Assembly: GCF_042684645.1 (NCBI RefSeq)
Contig: NZ_JBHULV010000024.1
Coordinates: forward strand, 1-64,000
DNA: 64,000 bases
Direction: 5' to 3'
From: Pseudopedobacter alpinus
GTDB lineage: Bacteria; Bacteroidota; Bacteroidia; Sphingobacteriales; Sphingobacteriaceae
The position numbers were made by a program, and so were the translations under genes. The notes beneath the pieces were generated by a model, which saw only the letters and a list, made by a program, of their open reading frames with translations, searched no databases and had not been told where the DNA came from. Of the stretch, positions 53,782 through 62,483 are shown piece after piece. How positions within the stretch are numbered: position 1 is the first letter of the stretch; the number at the start of each line of letters is the position of its first letter.

Positions 53782-53818
53782 GTTTAATACCATTTTAGCA
53801 ACAATAAAATTATTGGAT

Positions 53819-54961
53819 ATGGATTTATCTTTTTTAAACCAAATAGTATTTGGCAATACATTAAAAAGTTATGTGCTTTTTTTTTGCATCTTAATTATAG
53901 GGCTTATTTTAAAGAAATTAATTTCTAAGTATCTAAGCAAATTAATATTTTCATTTTTCAAAAAGCATTCTAGTGAAATTAAGGTTGATAAATTTTTAGA
54001 GCTACTACTTAAACCCATTGAATTTCTAATTACTATTGTTTTAATATACGTTGCAATTAACCAACTAACTTACCCTTTAGATGTTGTGGTTTTTAAGCGT
54101 GTTATAAACAAGGCGGCTTATACTGTAACAATTATTGAGGTTTTAGATAAAATATTTCTACTGCTAATTATCATATCTACCTTTAAAATTTTATTACGCT
54201 TAGTAGATTTTGTATCGCATATTTTTGCCTACAGAGCAAGTTTAACAGAATCGAAAACTGACGATCAATTGGTTCCTTTTATGAGGGAATTGAGTAAAAT
54301 TTTGATGATTATTTTTGGTGTTTTTGTAGTGATGGGCGCTGTGTTTGATATGAATGTTGCTACAATTATTGCTGGTTTAGGTATTGGTGGTTTAGCTATT
54401 GCACTCGCAGCCCAAGACACTTTACAAAATCTTTTAGGCTCTTTTACTATTTTTGCTGATAAACCATTTGTTGTAGGAGATTTGGTACATGTAGCTGGTT
54501 ATGATGCAGTTGTAGAAAAAGTGGGTTTTAGAAGTACAGTAGTGCGTACGTTAGATAAAACCTTGGTGATTATCCCAAACAAATCAATGATTGATAGTCC
54601 GTTAGAAAACCTAACGCTTAGAAATTTAAGAAGAGTGAAATTTAATGTTGGTGTTGTATATGGTACCCCCGCCAGTACAATTAAAAAAATATGTGATGAT
54701 ATTCAAGCTTATATAGACAAGCATCACGAGACCAGTATGGATACATTAGTTACCTTCGATAGCTTCGGAGAATCATCTTTAAACATTCAAGTATTATACT
54801 ATATAGAAATAGTTGACTACAATATTTATATGAAAATTAAGCAAGAAATAAACTTTAAAGTGATGGAAATTGTGCTTAATAACGGAGCTGATTTTGCCTT
54901 TCCATCTCGTACTATTTACCACGAGTTTGGAGAGAAAGGTATTCCAACTAGCAACAGCTAA
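53819..54961 (+). CDS. MscS family mechanosensitive channel
   Basis: About 380 residues. Membrane helices occur near residues 10-35, 65-90, 115-140 and 155-195. The MscS pore helix and beta domain read IIAGLGIGGLAIALAAQDTLQNLLGSFTIFADKPFVVGDLV and RSTVVRTLDKTLVIIPNKSMIDSPLENLTLR. I use the ATG at 53819; the frame extends to a TTG at 53780 that lies inside the rplS terminator, so a longer form is unlikely. It is smaller than the channel at 44867-47326 and lacks a large periplasmic domain. Confidence 0.9.
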   Translation: MDLSFLNQIVFGNTLKSYVLFFCILIIGLILKKLISKYLSKLIFSFFKKHSSEIKVDKFLELLLKPIEFLITIVLIYVAINQLTYPLDVVVFKRVINKAAYTVTIIEVLDKIFLLLIIISTFKILLRLVDFVSHIFAYRASLTESKTDDQLVPFMRELSKILMIIFGVFVVMGAVFDMNVATIIAGLGIGGLAIALAAQDTLQNLLGSFTIFADKPFVVGDLVHVAGYDAVVEKVGFRSTVVRTLDKTLVIIPNKSMIDSPLENLTLRNLRRVKFNVGVVYGTPASTIKKICDDIQAYIDKHHETSMDTLVTFDSFGESSLNIQVLYYIEIVDYNIYMKIKQEINFKVMEIVLNNGADFAFPSRTIYHEFGEKGIPTSNS

Positions 54962-54963
54962 AA

Positions 54964-55824
54964 TTATTTTATCAATAAAATAGCATTAGCTACTTTTCTT
55001 TGGCCTGCGTTGTCAAATATCTTATTATCAGACGGGTGATTAATAATTTGCCCGTTTTTTTTATGTTTCACATACAAAGTAGTAGAACCACCTCCATCTA
55101 AATTTATAGCATTGCTACATCCTAACCATTTCATTATTTGCTGAAGCTCTATAATTGTTACGCCTTCTGCCTCTATCATTCTACCGTCTATAGCTACCAT
55201 CAGCACAGTGCCGTCCTCCTTTATTCCTATTGCACTCCTAGGTGCTCTTGCTAAATTAAAAGCGTCATTTGCTATCACAACATTTTCTTGGTTAATTATT
55301 AAGACCGGCCCAGTAACCATTACATCTGTAGCTTCAAATTTTTGTTCCCAATTTTCTGTTTTGTCCCACTGGGCTATACTTAACTTATAATTATTAAATA
55401 ATATTGCTCCTTTTTGATGCTCAGCCCTAACATTATTTTTACCTAACCTACTCTGGTTAATAACCGTATCATTAGATTCTATATAATCAACAGATCCTCC
55501 ATTTTTAATATCGAAAAAGGTGCCGTTTATAGCTGCTAAAGCTTGTTTTCTTTTGGCAATAGTATCTAAAATTAATAACTCGCTGGGTTGATAAGCTAAA
55601 TCGAATTTTGAATTTGATTTTGGCGAAACCTCTATTATACTGATGTGCTGTTTTGCTTTAAAAAAATTGCAATCATTAAAATGAATGGTTTTTGATTTTA
55701 CTCCTTTTGTAATTCTTTTGGTTTGCCAGTTTTTAAAATTATTGATAGTTAATGAATCATTTTGTGGTTTAGCTGATAATGTAAAGACAGATAAACACAA
55801 AATAAGGATGGTTATTTGTTTCAT
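54964..55824 (-). CDS. Phosphodiester glycosidase (NAGPA) family protein
   Basis: A 286-residue exported protein (signal peptide about residues 1-20). The NAGPA/DUF2233-type domain is recognised by AAINGTFFDIKNGGSVDY, ARAPRSAIGIKEDGTVLMVAIDGR, IIELQQIMKWLGCSNAINLDGGGSTTLYV and the terminal GQRKVANAILL. The family cleaves phosphodiester-linked sugars or teichoic-acid-like polymers. It would act in the periplasm. The gene is convergent with the MscS gene, with two bases between stops. Confidence 0.88.
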   Translation of the reverse strand: MKQITILILCLSVFTLSAKPQNDSLTINNFKNWQTKRITKGVKSKTIHFNDCNFFKAKQHISIIEVSPKSNSKFDLAYQPSELLILDTIAKRKQALAAINGTFFDIKNGGSVDYIESNDTVINQSRLGKNNVRAEHQKGAILFNNYKLSIAQWDKTENWEQKFEATDVMVTGPVLIINQENVVIANDAFNLARAPRSAIGIKEDGTVLMVAIDGRMIEAEGVTIIELQQIMKWLGCSNAINLDGGGSTTLYVKHKKNGQIINHPSDNKIFDNAGQRKVANAILLIK

Positions 55825-55942
55825 AGTTATTCTTTGAAAAATGTTTCAATACTATACAAATAAGAAAAAATATTTAACTAATCACGAATATAATTTATAC
55901 CAAATTGTGGTTTGATAATTGATTAGGTTGATAAAAAACCAA

Positions 55943-56641
55943 ATGAAAGAAATTTTTGAATGGAATAGACTTTTAATGAATGATTTACCTTACAGTTTTC
56001 TTTTAGAAGTATTGTTTAGGTGTGTGGTGATGTACTTGGTTGCAATGCTTGTTTTAAAGCTGGCAGGACGCAGAGGGGTAAAACAGCTTTCAGTTTTTGA
56101 GTTGGTTATTATTCTAACATTAGGTTCTGCTGCTGGAGACCCATTATTTTATCAAGATGTTGGCTTAATACCTGCAATTTGCGTTTTTATAATCATTTTA
56201 CTTTTATACAGAGGTACTACTTTTTTAATTTCAAGATCAAAAAAAATCGAAACTTGGCTAGAAGGTAAACCTATTTATTTAATTGAAGATGGAGAATTTT
56301 CGATTGATAATTTTTCGAAAGAAGCCTTAGCACAAGATGAATTTTTTACAGAACTAAGGTTAAAAAATATCACTCATTTAGGACAAGTTGATTTGGCTAT
56401 TTTAGAAACCAATGGGCAAATAAGTATTTTCTTTTATGATGAAAAAAACATTAAAATGGGTTTACCTATATTACCTCATGCTTTCAATAAAACATCAAAC
56501 AGTTTTAAAAATGGATTTCAATATGCTTGTAAATTCTGTGGAAACATTCAAGAGGCTACAAATGATACAACAGAACACGTTTGCGATAGATGCGGTAAAG
56601 ACAAATGGGTATCTGCAATTAATGAAAAACGCATTACTTAA
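55943..56641 (+). CDS. YetF/DUF421 membrane protein with zinc ribbon
   Basis: About 232 residues from the ATG at 55943; the longer frame uses a TTG at 55919. Three N-terminal helices (LFRCVVMYLVAMLVLKLAGRRGVKQLSVFELVIILTLGSAAGDP) match YetF/DUF421. A cytoplasmic domain (LEGKPIYLIEDGEFSIDNFSKEALAQDEFFTELR) follows. The tail has two CxxC pairs, CKFCGN and CDRCGKDKW, typical of a zinc ribbon and unusual for this family. The function of YetF proteins is not established. Confidence 0.83.
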   Translation: MKEIFEWNRLLMNDLPYSFLLEVLFRCVVMYLVAMLVLKLAGRRGVKQLSVFELVIILTLGSAAGDPLFYQDVGLIPAICVFIIILLLYRGTTFLISRSKKIETWLEGKPIYLIEDGEFSIDNFSKEALAQDEFFTELRLKNITHLGQVDLAILETNGQISIFFYDEKNIKMGLPILPHAFNKTSNSFKNGFQYACKFCGNIQEATNDTTEHVCDRCGKDKWVSAINEKRIT

Positions 56642-56764
56642 ATTATTTTTTTGAAATAAATGATATTTCATCCCGCTGCAAACAGCTACTTTAAATTAAT
56701 AAAATTAAGACTTAAATCATTTTATTTTCGGTAATTGCTATATTTAGAAAATATTAGTGGTTAA

Positions 56765-58195
56765 ATGCTCTTCAACTCATTCCATTTTGTATTTTTTTTT
56801 ATTGTAGTAACCTCTTTTTACTTTGTTATTCCGCATAAGTGGAGATGGCTTTTACTGTTGCTATGCAGTTGCTATTTCTACATGGCATTTGTTCCTATTT
56901 ATATTTTAATACTAGGGGTAACCATTGTTGTTGATTATTTTGCCGGAATATTTATAGAACATGCAAAAGGAAGACGTCGCAAAACACTGCTTATAGTAAG
57001 TTTGGTAGCCAATATTGCAGTTCTTTGTGTATTTAAATACTTTAATTTTTTAAATGATAATTTTGCTTTTTTAATGCATGGTTTTGGTTTAGCAAATCCA
57101 ATTCCTTACCTCCCTATTTTACTTCCTATAGGCCTTTCTTTCCATACCTTTCAGGCTATGAGTTATACCATAGAAGTGTACAGAGGAAACCAAAAAGCCG
57201 AAAAACATTTTGGTATTTATGCGCTTTATGTAATGTTTTACCCTCAATTGGTTGCCGGTCCTATTGAACGTCCTCAAAATTTATTACACCAATTTAGAGA
57301 AAAACATGAAGTAGATTACTCAAGAATTGTTGAGGGGTTAAAACTAATTTTATGGGGGTTTTTTAAAAAATTAGTCATAGCCGATAGGTTAGCTATCTAT
57401 GTAAATGCAGTTTATAACAATACAGATCATCACTCAGGCTTCAGTTTTTTTGTAGCCACCATCTTTTTTGCCTTCCAAATTTATTGCGATTTTTCTGCTT
57501 ACTCTGATATCGCAATTGGCGTATCCAAAGTAATGGGCTTCCATTTAATGACTAATTTTAATAGACCATATTTTGCCCGCAACGTAGCAGAGTTTTGGAA
57601 ACGTTGGCACATTTCCTTATCAACCTGGTTTAAAGATTATTTATACTTTTCTATAGGTGGCAATAAGGTTTCAGTACCGCGGTGGTATTTCAATTTGTTT
57701 ATTGTGTTCTTAATTAGTGGTTTGTGGCATGGCGCAAATTGGACATATATTATTTGGGGTGCATTAAATGGTTTTTATCTCATATTTGGCAATATATCGC
57801 TTAACTTTAGAACAAAATTTGAAAAAACAATAGGCTTAACCAATTTGCCAAATTTGGCTAGGTTTATCCAAATTTCAGTTACGTTTTTATTAATATGCTT
57901 TTCTTGGATATTTTTTAGGGTTAACAACTTTAATGATGCAATAACGATTATTAAAAAAATAACAACCTTAAAAGGCCCTCTATTTATAGAAAATCCTTCT
58001 AAAATGATTTATAGTTTGGCAGGTATAGCTACACTATTATTAATTGAATATAAGCGAGAATACTACAGAGGAACTGTAAGTTTTTTTAATAACAAATATT
58101 GGATCATCAGAAATATGTCTTATGCTTCATTGGTAATTATCATTTTACTTTTCGGAGTTTTTGATGGCGGACAGTTTATCTATTTTCAATTTTAA
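56765..58195 (+). CDS. MBOAT family O-acyltransferase
   Basis: A 476-residue polytopic membrane acyltransferase of the AlgI/DltB-like group. Conserved elements are YPQLVAGPIERPQNLL, FWKRWHISLSTWFKDYLY, and FLISGLWHGANWTYIIWG, where His near residue 322 is the presumed catalytic residue. Such proteins transfer acyl groups from a cytoplasmic donor to envelope glycans. The last base of its TAA stop is the A of the next gene's ATG, so translation is coupled to the SGNH-like gene. Confidence 0.93.
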   Translation: MLFNSFHFVFFFIVVTSFYFVIPHKWRWLLLLLCSCYFYMAFVPIYILILGVTIVVDYFAGIFIEHAKGRRRKTLLIVSLVANIAVLCVFKYFNFLNDNFAFLMHGFGLANPIPYLPILLPIGLSFHTFQAMSYTIEVYRGNQKAEKHFGIYALYVMFYPQLVAGPIERPQNLLHQFREKHEVDYSRIVEGLKLILWGFFKKLVIADRLAIYVNAVYNNTDHHSGFSFFVATIFFAFQIYCDFSAYSDIAIGVSKVMGFHLMTNFNRPYFARNVAEFWKRWHISLSTWFKDYLYFSIGGNKVSVPRWYFNLFIVFLISGLWHGANWTYIIWGALNGFYLIFGNISLNFRTKFEKTIGLTNLPNLARFIQISVTFLLICFSWIFFRVNNFNDAITIIKKITTLKGPLFIENPSKMIYSLAGIATLLLIEYKREYYRGTVSFFNNKYWIIRNMSYASLVIIILLFGVFDGGQFIYFQF

Positions 58196-59157
58196 TGGGA
58201 AAGATATTAACCCAATTACTATACCGCTTAAGAACCAATAAATTTTATTTATTAGGGCTTAAATTCTTCTTATTTTTTCTGCTAGTTTTTATTTTAGATT
58301 ACGCTATTGGTAACCTTTTAAAATACTTTTATTTTAAACAAGAGAGTGGCTTACAATACAGAGCTACTTATGTTATTGAAAAAACCAAAGCCGATATTTT
58401 AATTTTTGGATCTTCAAGGGCTTCATATCATTACATTTCTACTGTTTTTGAAGATAAGATGCGATTATCTTGTTTCAACGCCGGCCGTTACGGAAGTCCC
58501 ATTTTGTACCACCTTGCTATTTTAAAAAGTGTTTTAAAAAGACACCATCCTAAAACTATTATTTTAGATTTAAACCTTCAAGATTTTGAAAAAAGAGAAG
58601 GAAGTTATGATATACTTTCTTGCCTACTACCTTATTATGATAGCCACCCAGAAATGCGATCAATTATTTTAAAAAGAGGTAAGTATGAACAGTTGAAACT
58701 GATTTCTAATATTTATCCATACAATTCAGAAATGTTAACAATTGCTATTGGCAACACAGAAATTAATAAAAAAAGAAAGGAAGACATTAAAGGGTTTACA
58801 CCAATAAGAGCAAACTGGAATGACAAAATTGAAAATTACCGCTTCCCTCAAATTTATGAATTAGATAGTACCAAAGTAAAAGCATTTACTACATTTATAA
58901 ACGATTGTAAAAAAGCTAAGATTAAATTATTTATTGTTTGTTCTCCTTATTTATCTAAAAATAAAATAAAGGAAAGTACAATAGAAAAAGGAAAAGAAAT
59001 AGCGAGAAATTATCATATTCCATTTTTTGATTATTCCAATTATAAACCTTTGCTTAAAACAGTTTTGTTTTATGATGCCCCACACATGAACAGTGAGGGC
59101 GCAAAGGTGTTTTCAAACCTAGTTGTTAATGACATTTTGAGAAGCAATAAAAAATAG
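58195..59157 (+). CDS. SGNH/DltD-like partner of the MBOAT acyltransferase
   Basis: A 320-residue protein with one N-terminal membrane helix (residues about 22-42), then a cell-wall-facing SGNH-type domain. The Ser block is ILIFGSSRASYHY near residue 73. The C-terminal FYDAPHMNSEGAKVFSNLV carries the Asp-x-x-His pair. Overlap with the acyltransferase gene suggests it receives or transfers the acyl group on the periplasmic side, as DltD or AlgX do. The substrate polymer is unknown. Confidence 0.85.
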   Translation: MGKILTQLLYRLRTNKFYLLGLKFFLFFLLVFILDYAIGNLLKYFYFKQESGLQYRATYVIEKTKADILIFGSSRASYHYISTVFEDKMRLSCFNAGRYGSPILYHLAILKSVLKRHHPKTIILDLNLQDFEKREGSYDILSCLLPYYDSHPEMRSIILKRGKYEQLKLISNIYPYNSEMLTIAIGNTEINKKRKEDIKGFTPIRANWNDKIENYRFPQIYELDSTKVKAFTTFINDCKKAKIKLFIVCSPYLSKNKIKESTIEKGKEIARNYHIPFFDYSNYKPLLKTVLFYDAPHMNSEGAKVFSNLVVNDILRSNKK

Positions 59158-59233
59158 CCTAAACAAAAAAGCCGAAGGTATAAATACCCCCGACCCCCAC
59201 TATTTAAACTAACTTCTTATTTAAGCAAAAAAA

Positions 59234-59989
59234 TTAGCACTTGAAAAACATTAAATATTGTGTTAAGTGGAAAACGTTTTGACAATTTAATTTGGTTAAA
59301 ATATTTTTTCTATGTGTTTTTATAGTCTCTACAGATAAAAAAAGAGAATCCGCTATATCATTATTTTTAAAACCTTTAATAATGTATTGTAAAATCTCTT
59401 GCTCTCTACAGGTAAGGCTATTAAAATTATCTAAATTTTTTAAACAAAACTCTTGACCTCTTAATAAATGATTTAACATGGTGGTATATTTCTGATAATC
59501 ACATTTATTAATTGTTAATGAAAGCTCATATTTATCATCGCTAGCTTCTTTAATATTTAATTGAGGAACAGCGCCAGCCTCTTTTAGCCAAGAAGAAGTA
59601 GCCAACCAATCTGTTGCACTTTTTTCTTGTTCAAAAAATCGCAATTTCATATCCTGGTCAAGCTCTTCGTAAAAGTTCTTAACTTTAAACCTCGCATATA
59701 ACCGCTCTGGTAAAACCATTGCAATTTTACCAGTTAAGCTTTTACTTAAATATTCATTGCTTAAGAAGGACTTAGCTCTTTTTTGCAAGTTTTCACAAAG
59801 TGACGCATCCAAATTAAGATTATTCCATAAAGTATGTTTAGGTTTAATGTTTAAAAAAGCTGCTTTAAAATTATTAATCCCACATAAATAATCATCTACG
59901 TTGTTGCAATTATTCCATGCGCCATTTAACATATTTAAGTTTTTATGATAACTGATGTTGATGTAGTTATTGGCGTAAATAGTTTCCAT
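59234..59989 (-). CDS. LuxR-type regulator with STAS-like N-terminal region
   Basis: A 251-residue protein. The C-terminal 60 residues form a LuxR/GerE helix-turn-helix: NSLTCREQEILQYIIKGFKNNDIADSLFLSVETIKTHRKNILTKLNC. The N-terminal 130 residues do not look like a receiver domain. The pattern (strand, ...FKAAFLNIKPKHTLWNNLNLD...LTGKIAMVLPE...FFEQEKSATDWL) resembles the SpoIIAA/STAS-like fold. It could sense a partner protein rather than phosphorylation. It is downstream of a small hypothetical gene on the same strand and faces an unrelated gene convergently. Confidence 0.75.
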   Translation of the reverse strand: METIYANNYINISYHKNLNMLNGAWNNCNNVDDYLCGINNFKAAFLNIKPKHTLWNNLNLDASLCENLQKRAKSFLSNEYLSKSLTGKIAMVLPERLYARFKVKNFYEELDQDMKLRFFEQEKSATDWLATSSWLKEAGAVPQLNIKEASDDKYELSLTINKCDYQKYTTMLNHLLRGQEFCLKNLDNFNSLTCREQEILQYIIKGFKNNDIADSLFLSVETIKTHRKNILTKLNCQNVFHLTQYLMFFKC

Positions 59990-60030
59990 TAAAGAATAAA
60001 TTGAAGGAATTGATACTAAGTTTATATTTT

Positions 60031-60450
60031 TTAGCAGATATTTTCAATACCCTTTTTTAAAAAATAAGTAATTATAATTACCAAAAGTGGCATAATTATG
60101 ATACCTAAAGGCATAATTAGAGCAATGGCAGCTATTATTATAGTTACTATTTCTTCTTGAGTTGAAGCCGGTGTAGCTATTGCACAAAAGTGCCTTTTTA
60201 CTATTTTCCATAAATTATTAATTGAAACTCCTCTATTTAACTCAACTTTTGCAATGGGCATTGCGTAATATTGATTTTTAAAAATACTTTGATTTGCCAT
60301 TAGAGAAGTTTGATAATATAAATCTGCTAATGCTTTTTGAGCTTCAACCTCACTAATATTTAATAATGGATTAGACTGCAATTCATTTAAAACATCTAAG
60401 GCATAATTTTCTGAATCGATAATTTGTAAATTTTCATTTCTAATTTTCAT
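60031..60450 (-). CDS. Hypothetical membrane-anchored protein
   Basis: A 139-residue protein of unknown family. Residues 1-100 are polar and partly helical (VEAQKALADLYYQTSLMANQ). The last 38 residues form two closely spaced hydrophobic segments (IVTIIIAAIALIMPLGIIIMPLLVIIITYFL), likely a membrane hairpin. It is divergent from the unknown gene at 60617 and 41 bases upstream of the LuxR regulator, so it may be co-expressed with the latter. Confidence 0.6.
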   Translation of the reverse strand: MKIRNENLQIIDSENYALDVLNELQSNPLLNISEVEAQKALADLYYQTSLMANQSIFKNQYYAMPIAKVELNRGVSINNLWKIVKRHFCAIATPASTQEEIVTIIIAAIALIMPLGIIIMPLLVIIITYFLKKGIENIC

Positions 60451-60616
60451 GATATTTAAGTTTTATTTGAATCAAAATTGACAACTAAAAGTTAAAAATA
60501 TTTCAGCAATATGCCCCAATTTACTACCGTTAAAACACCCTCTAAAAAAAGCTATATCGCTGTACAAAACATATTTAGTTAATGGCTAATTTTAGGTTCA
60601 TTTAAACGTTAAAATT

Positions 60617-61072
60617 ATGATTGATGACAAATTAAAAATTGCCTTTTACGATAGATTTTTTGGAGACGACAGTAAAAAAAAATTAAATGGTATAAATACC
60701 TCTGTTGATCCAATATGGGCAAATGATTGTACAGAGTTGTACAAAACTTCAAAAACAGCAATGGATTTAACTGTACTAAAAAAAATGCTACAAACAGAAT
60801 CGGTTTCTTTTGAATTTTCTGAGCTTAAAGATTGGATGAATAAAACTTTATCAGGTGTGAATTTTAACAATATTAGAGTTTGTTTTGGTGTTTACGATAG
60901 AGATGTTATAACTATGGAAAACAAACCTACGAATCTATCTAAAGGGAAGTTGACAGTGTTTTTATGGCCTTATTTAGATGATAAAAAGGCAACTCGCCCT
61001 AAGCAAGGATTTGTAACAGATGAAGAAGAAGAGGAAGTTGAACCTTTTAATATTGGTAGTTTGCATCCATGA
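60617..61072 (+). CDS. Unknown cytoplasmic protein heading a signalling operon
   Basis: A 151-residue protein without signal peptide or membrane segment. It contains IWANDCTELYKTSKTAMDL, FSELKDWMNKTLSGVNFNNIRVCFGVYDRDVI, and KGKLTVFLWPYLDDKKATRP. The C-terminus is strongly acidic (DEEEEEVEPFN). I do not recognise a characterised family. Its stop overlaps the next gene's start by four bases (ATGA), tying it to the membrane protein and the two-component pair downstream. It may be a regulatory or effector partner of that system. Confidence 0.65.
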   Translation: MIDDKLKIAFYDRFFGDDSKKKLNGINTSVDPIWANDCTELYKTSKTAMDLTVLKKMLQTESVSFEFSELKDWMNKTLSGVNFNNIRVCFGVYDRDVITMENKPTNLSKGKLTVFLWPYLDDKKATRPKQGFVTDEEEEEVEPFNIGSLHP

Positions 61073-61704
61073 TAGCAACATACTATTTTGAGTTTTTAGC
61101 TTTTTGTGTAGCTCTATACAATTTTAAAAGATTAAAAAATTCTTACATGTTTTGGTTTATCCCCTTTTTGGGGATAACCTTTTTAGCTGAAGTAAGTTCG
61201 GATTTAATATACTACTTTTACAAGAGTAACACTTATTGGGTATATAATTATTTAATTCCAATAACTACCCTTTTTTACAGTTTCATTTATTACTGTTTAA
61301 TTAGAGACCAAAAACTTAAGATGCCATTTATTATCATCTGTTTATTATACCTAATAATTAATGGTTATTTTTTAAGTGTAACTTCAAGTTTTAGTATATC
61401 TTCTATTTTACTATCTTCTATAGTCTTAGTAATATTTTCTTGCTACTATTTTTACCGTTGTTTGTTAGACGATGTAGATTTAAACGCATTTTATATTAAA
61501 AGCGGCTTATGGATAGCCTCAGGCATTTTAATTTTTTATAGCGGGGTTTGTATTGTTTTTTCTTTATTTGATTACATAAGAACTCACCATTTAGCTGTAA
61601 ATGGCACAGCGTTATATAATTTTGTACCAAGGGTATTAAGCATTATTTTGTATAGCTGTTTTATGGTTGCATTTGTTTTATGGAGAAAACCTCAGAAGAT
61701 ATAA
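61069..61704 (+). CDS. Hypothetical polytopic membrane protein
   Basis: A 211-residue protein with six or seven predicted membrane helices spread over the whole length and short loops. I do not recognise its family. A 7TM-type sensory module is possible because it overlaps the downstream histidine kinase gene by 25 bases and that kinase has only one membrane helix. It could therefore be the detached sensor of the system. That is inference from gene order. Confidence 0.65.
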   Translation: MIATYYFEFLAFCVALYNFKRLKNSYMFWFIPFLGITFLAEVSSDLIYYFYKSNTYWVYNYLIPITTLFYSFIYYCLIRDQKLKMPFIIICLLYLIINGYFLSVTSSFSISSILLSSIVLVIFSCYYFYRCLLDDVDLNAFYIKSGLWIASGILIFYSGVCIVFSLFDYIRTHHLAVNGTALYNFVPRVLSIILYSCFMVAFVLWRKPQKI

Positions 61705-62483
61705 TTGGCGCAATAATTATTGCCAGTATTTTACTGGTCATATTAGCAGTTTTTACACTGTTGTTTTTTTTATTGTATATTAAAAAAAGAGGTAATTTAA
61801 AACAGCAAAATGAAAACCTAAAAATAGCCTTTCAACAAGAATTACTACAAACGCAAATAGAAATTCAAGAAGAAACTTTTAATCATATTTCTGAAGAAAT
61901 ACATGATAATATTGGCCAAGTATTGTCTTTTCTCCAACTTAATTTAAGTTTAAAAAAAGAATTAAGTAAAGAAGAAATAGAAGAGAAAATCAATAGTAGC
62001 GCAGAAATAGTAGCTGCAGTTATAAAAGATATACGTAACCTATCTAAAAGCCTTAGTTATGATTATATTAAACAGTTTGGCCTAGATGAAGCTTTAAAAA
62101 ATGAACTCAACAGAATTAATTTAACAGATTTGTTTGAAACTTCTTTTAATGTTAAGAGCGAAGCCTTTGTTTTTTCCGATCAAATCAACTTATTAATTTT
62201 TCGTATTTTTCAAGAAAGCATCAACAATATTATTAAACATGCCAACGCAAATAAAATAACTGTAAACCTTAACTATAGTACTGATTTTTTTATACTTAAT
62301 ATTAATGATAACGGTAAAGGTTTTTTAGTAAATGAAAAAGATACAAACCAAGGCTCGGGTTTAAAAAACATTAAAAAAAGAGCTAAAGTTTTAGGTGCTA
62401 CAATTAACATAGCATCGGTAATAAACAGCGGTACAACCGTAAATTTAAAAGTTCCTATCAAAAATTCCTATGAAAAAGATTAA
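61680..62483 (+). CDS. NarL-type sensor histidine kinase
   Basis: A 267-residue kinase. One N-terminal membrane helix lies at residues 9-33, followed by a coiled linker (QQNENLKIAFQQELLQTQIEIQEE). The HisKA_3 H-box is EEIHDNIGQVLSFLQLNL with His75. The ATPase domain has the N-box FRIFQESINNIIKHANA and the G-boxes DNGKGF and GSGLKNIKKRAKVLGA. There is no extracytoplasmic sensor domain. It overlaps the upstream membrane protein by 25 bases and the regulator by 14 bases. Confidence 0.9.
   Translation: MEKTSEDIIGAIIIASILLVILAVFTLLFFLLYIKKRGNLKQQNENLKIAFQQELLQTQIEIQEETFNHISEEIHDNIGQVLSFLQLNLSLKKELSKEEIEEKINSSAEIVAAVIKDIRNLSKSLSYDYIKQFGLDEALKNELNRINLTDLFETSFNVKSEAFVFSDQINLLIFRIFQESINNIIKHANANKITVNLNYSTDFFILNINDNGKGFLVNEKDTNQGSGLKNIKKRAKVLGATINIASVINSGTTVNLKVPIKNSYEKD

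Noticed and set aside
53780..53818. TTG start for the MscS gene
   Set aside because: It lies in the T tract of the rplS terminator; the ATG at 53819 gives a normal N-terminus.
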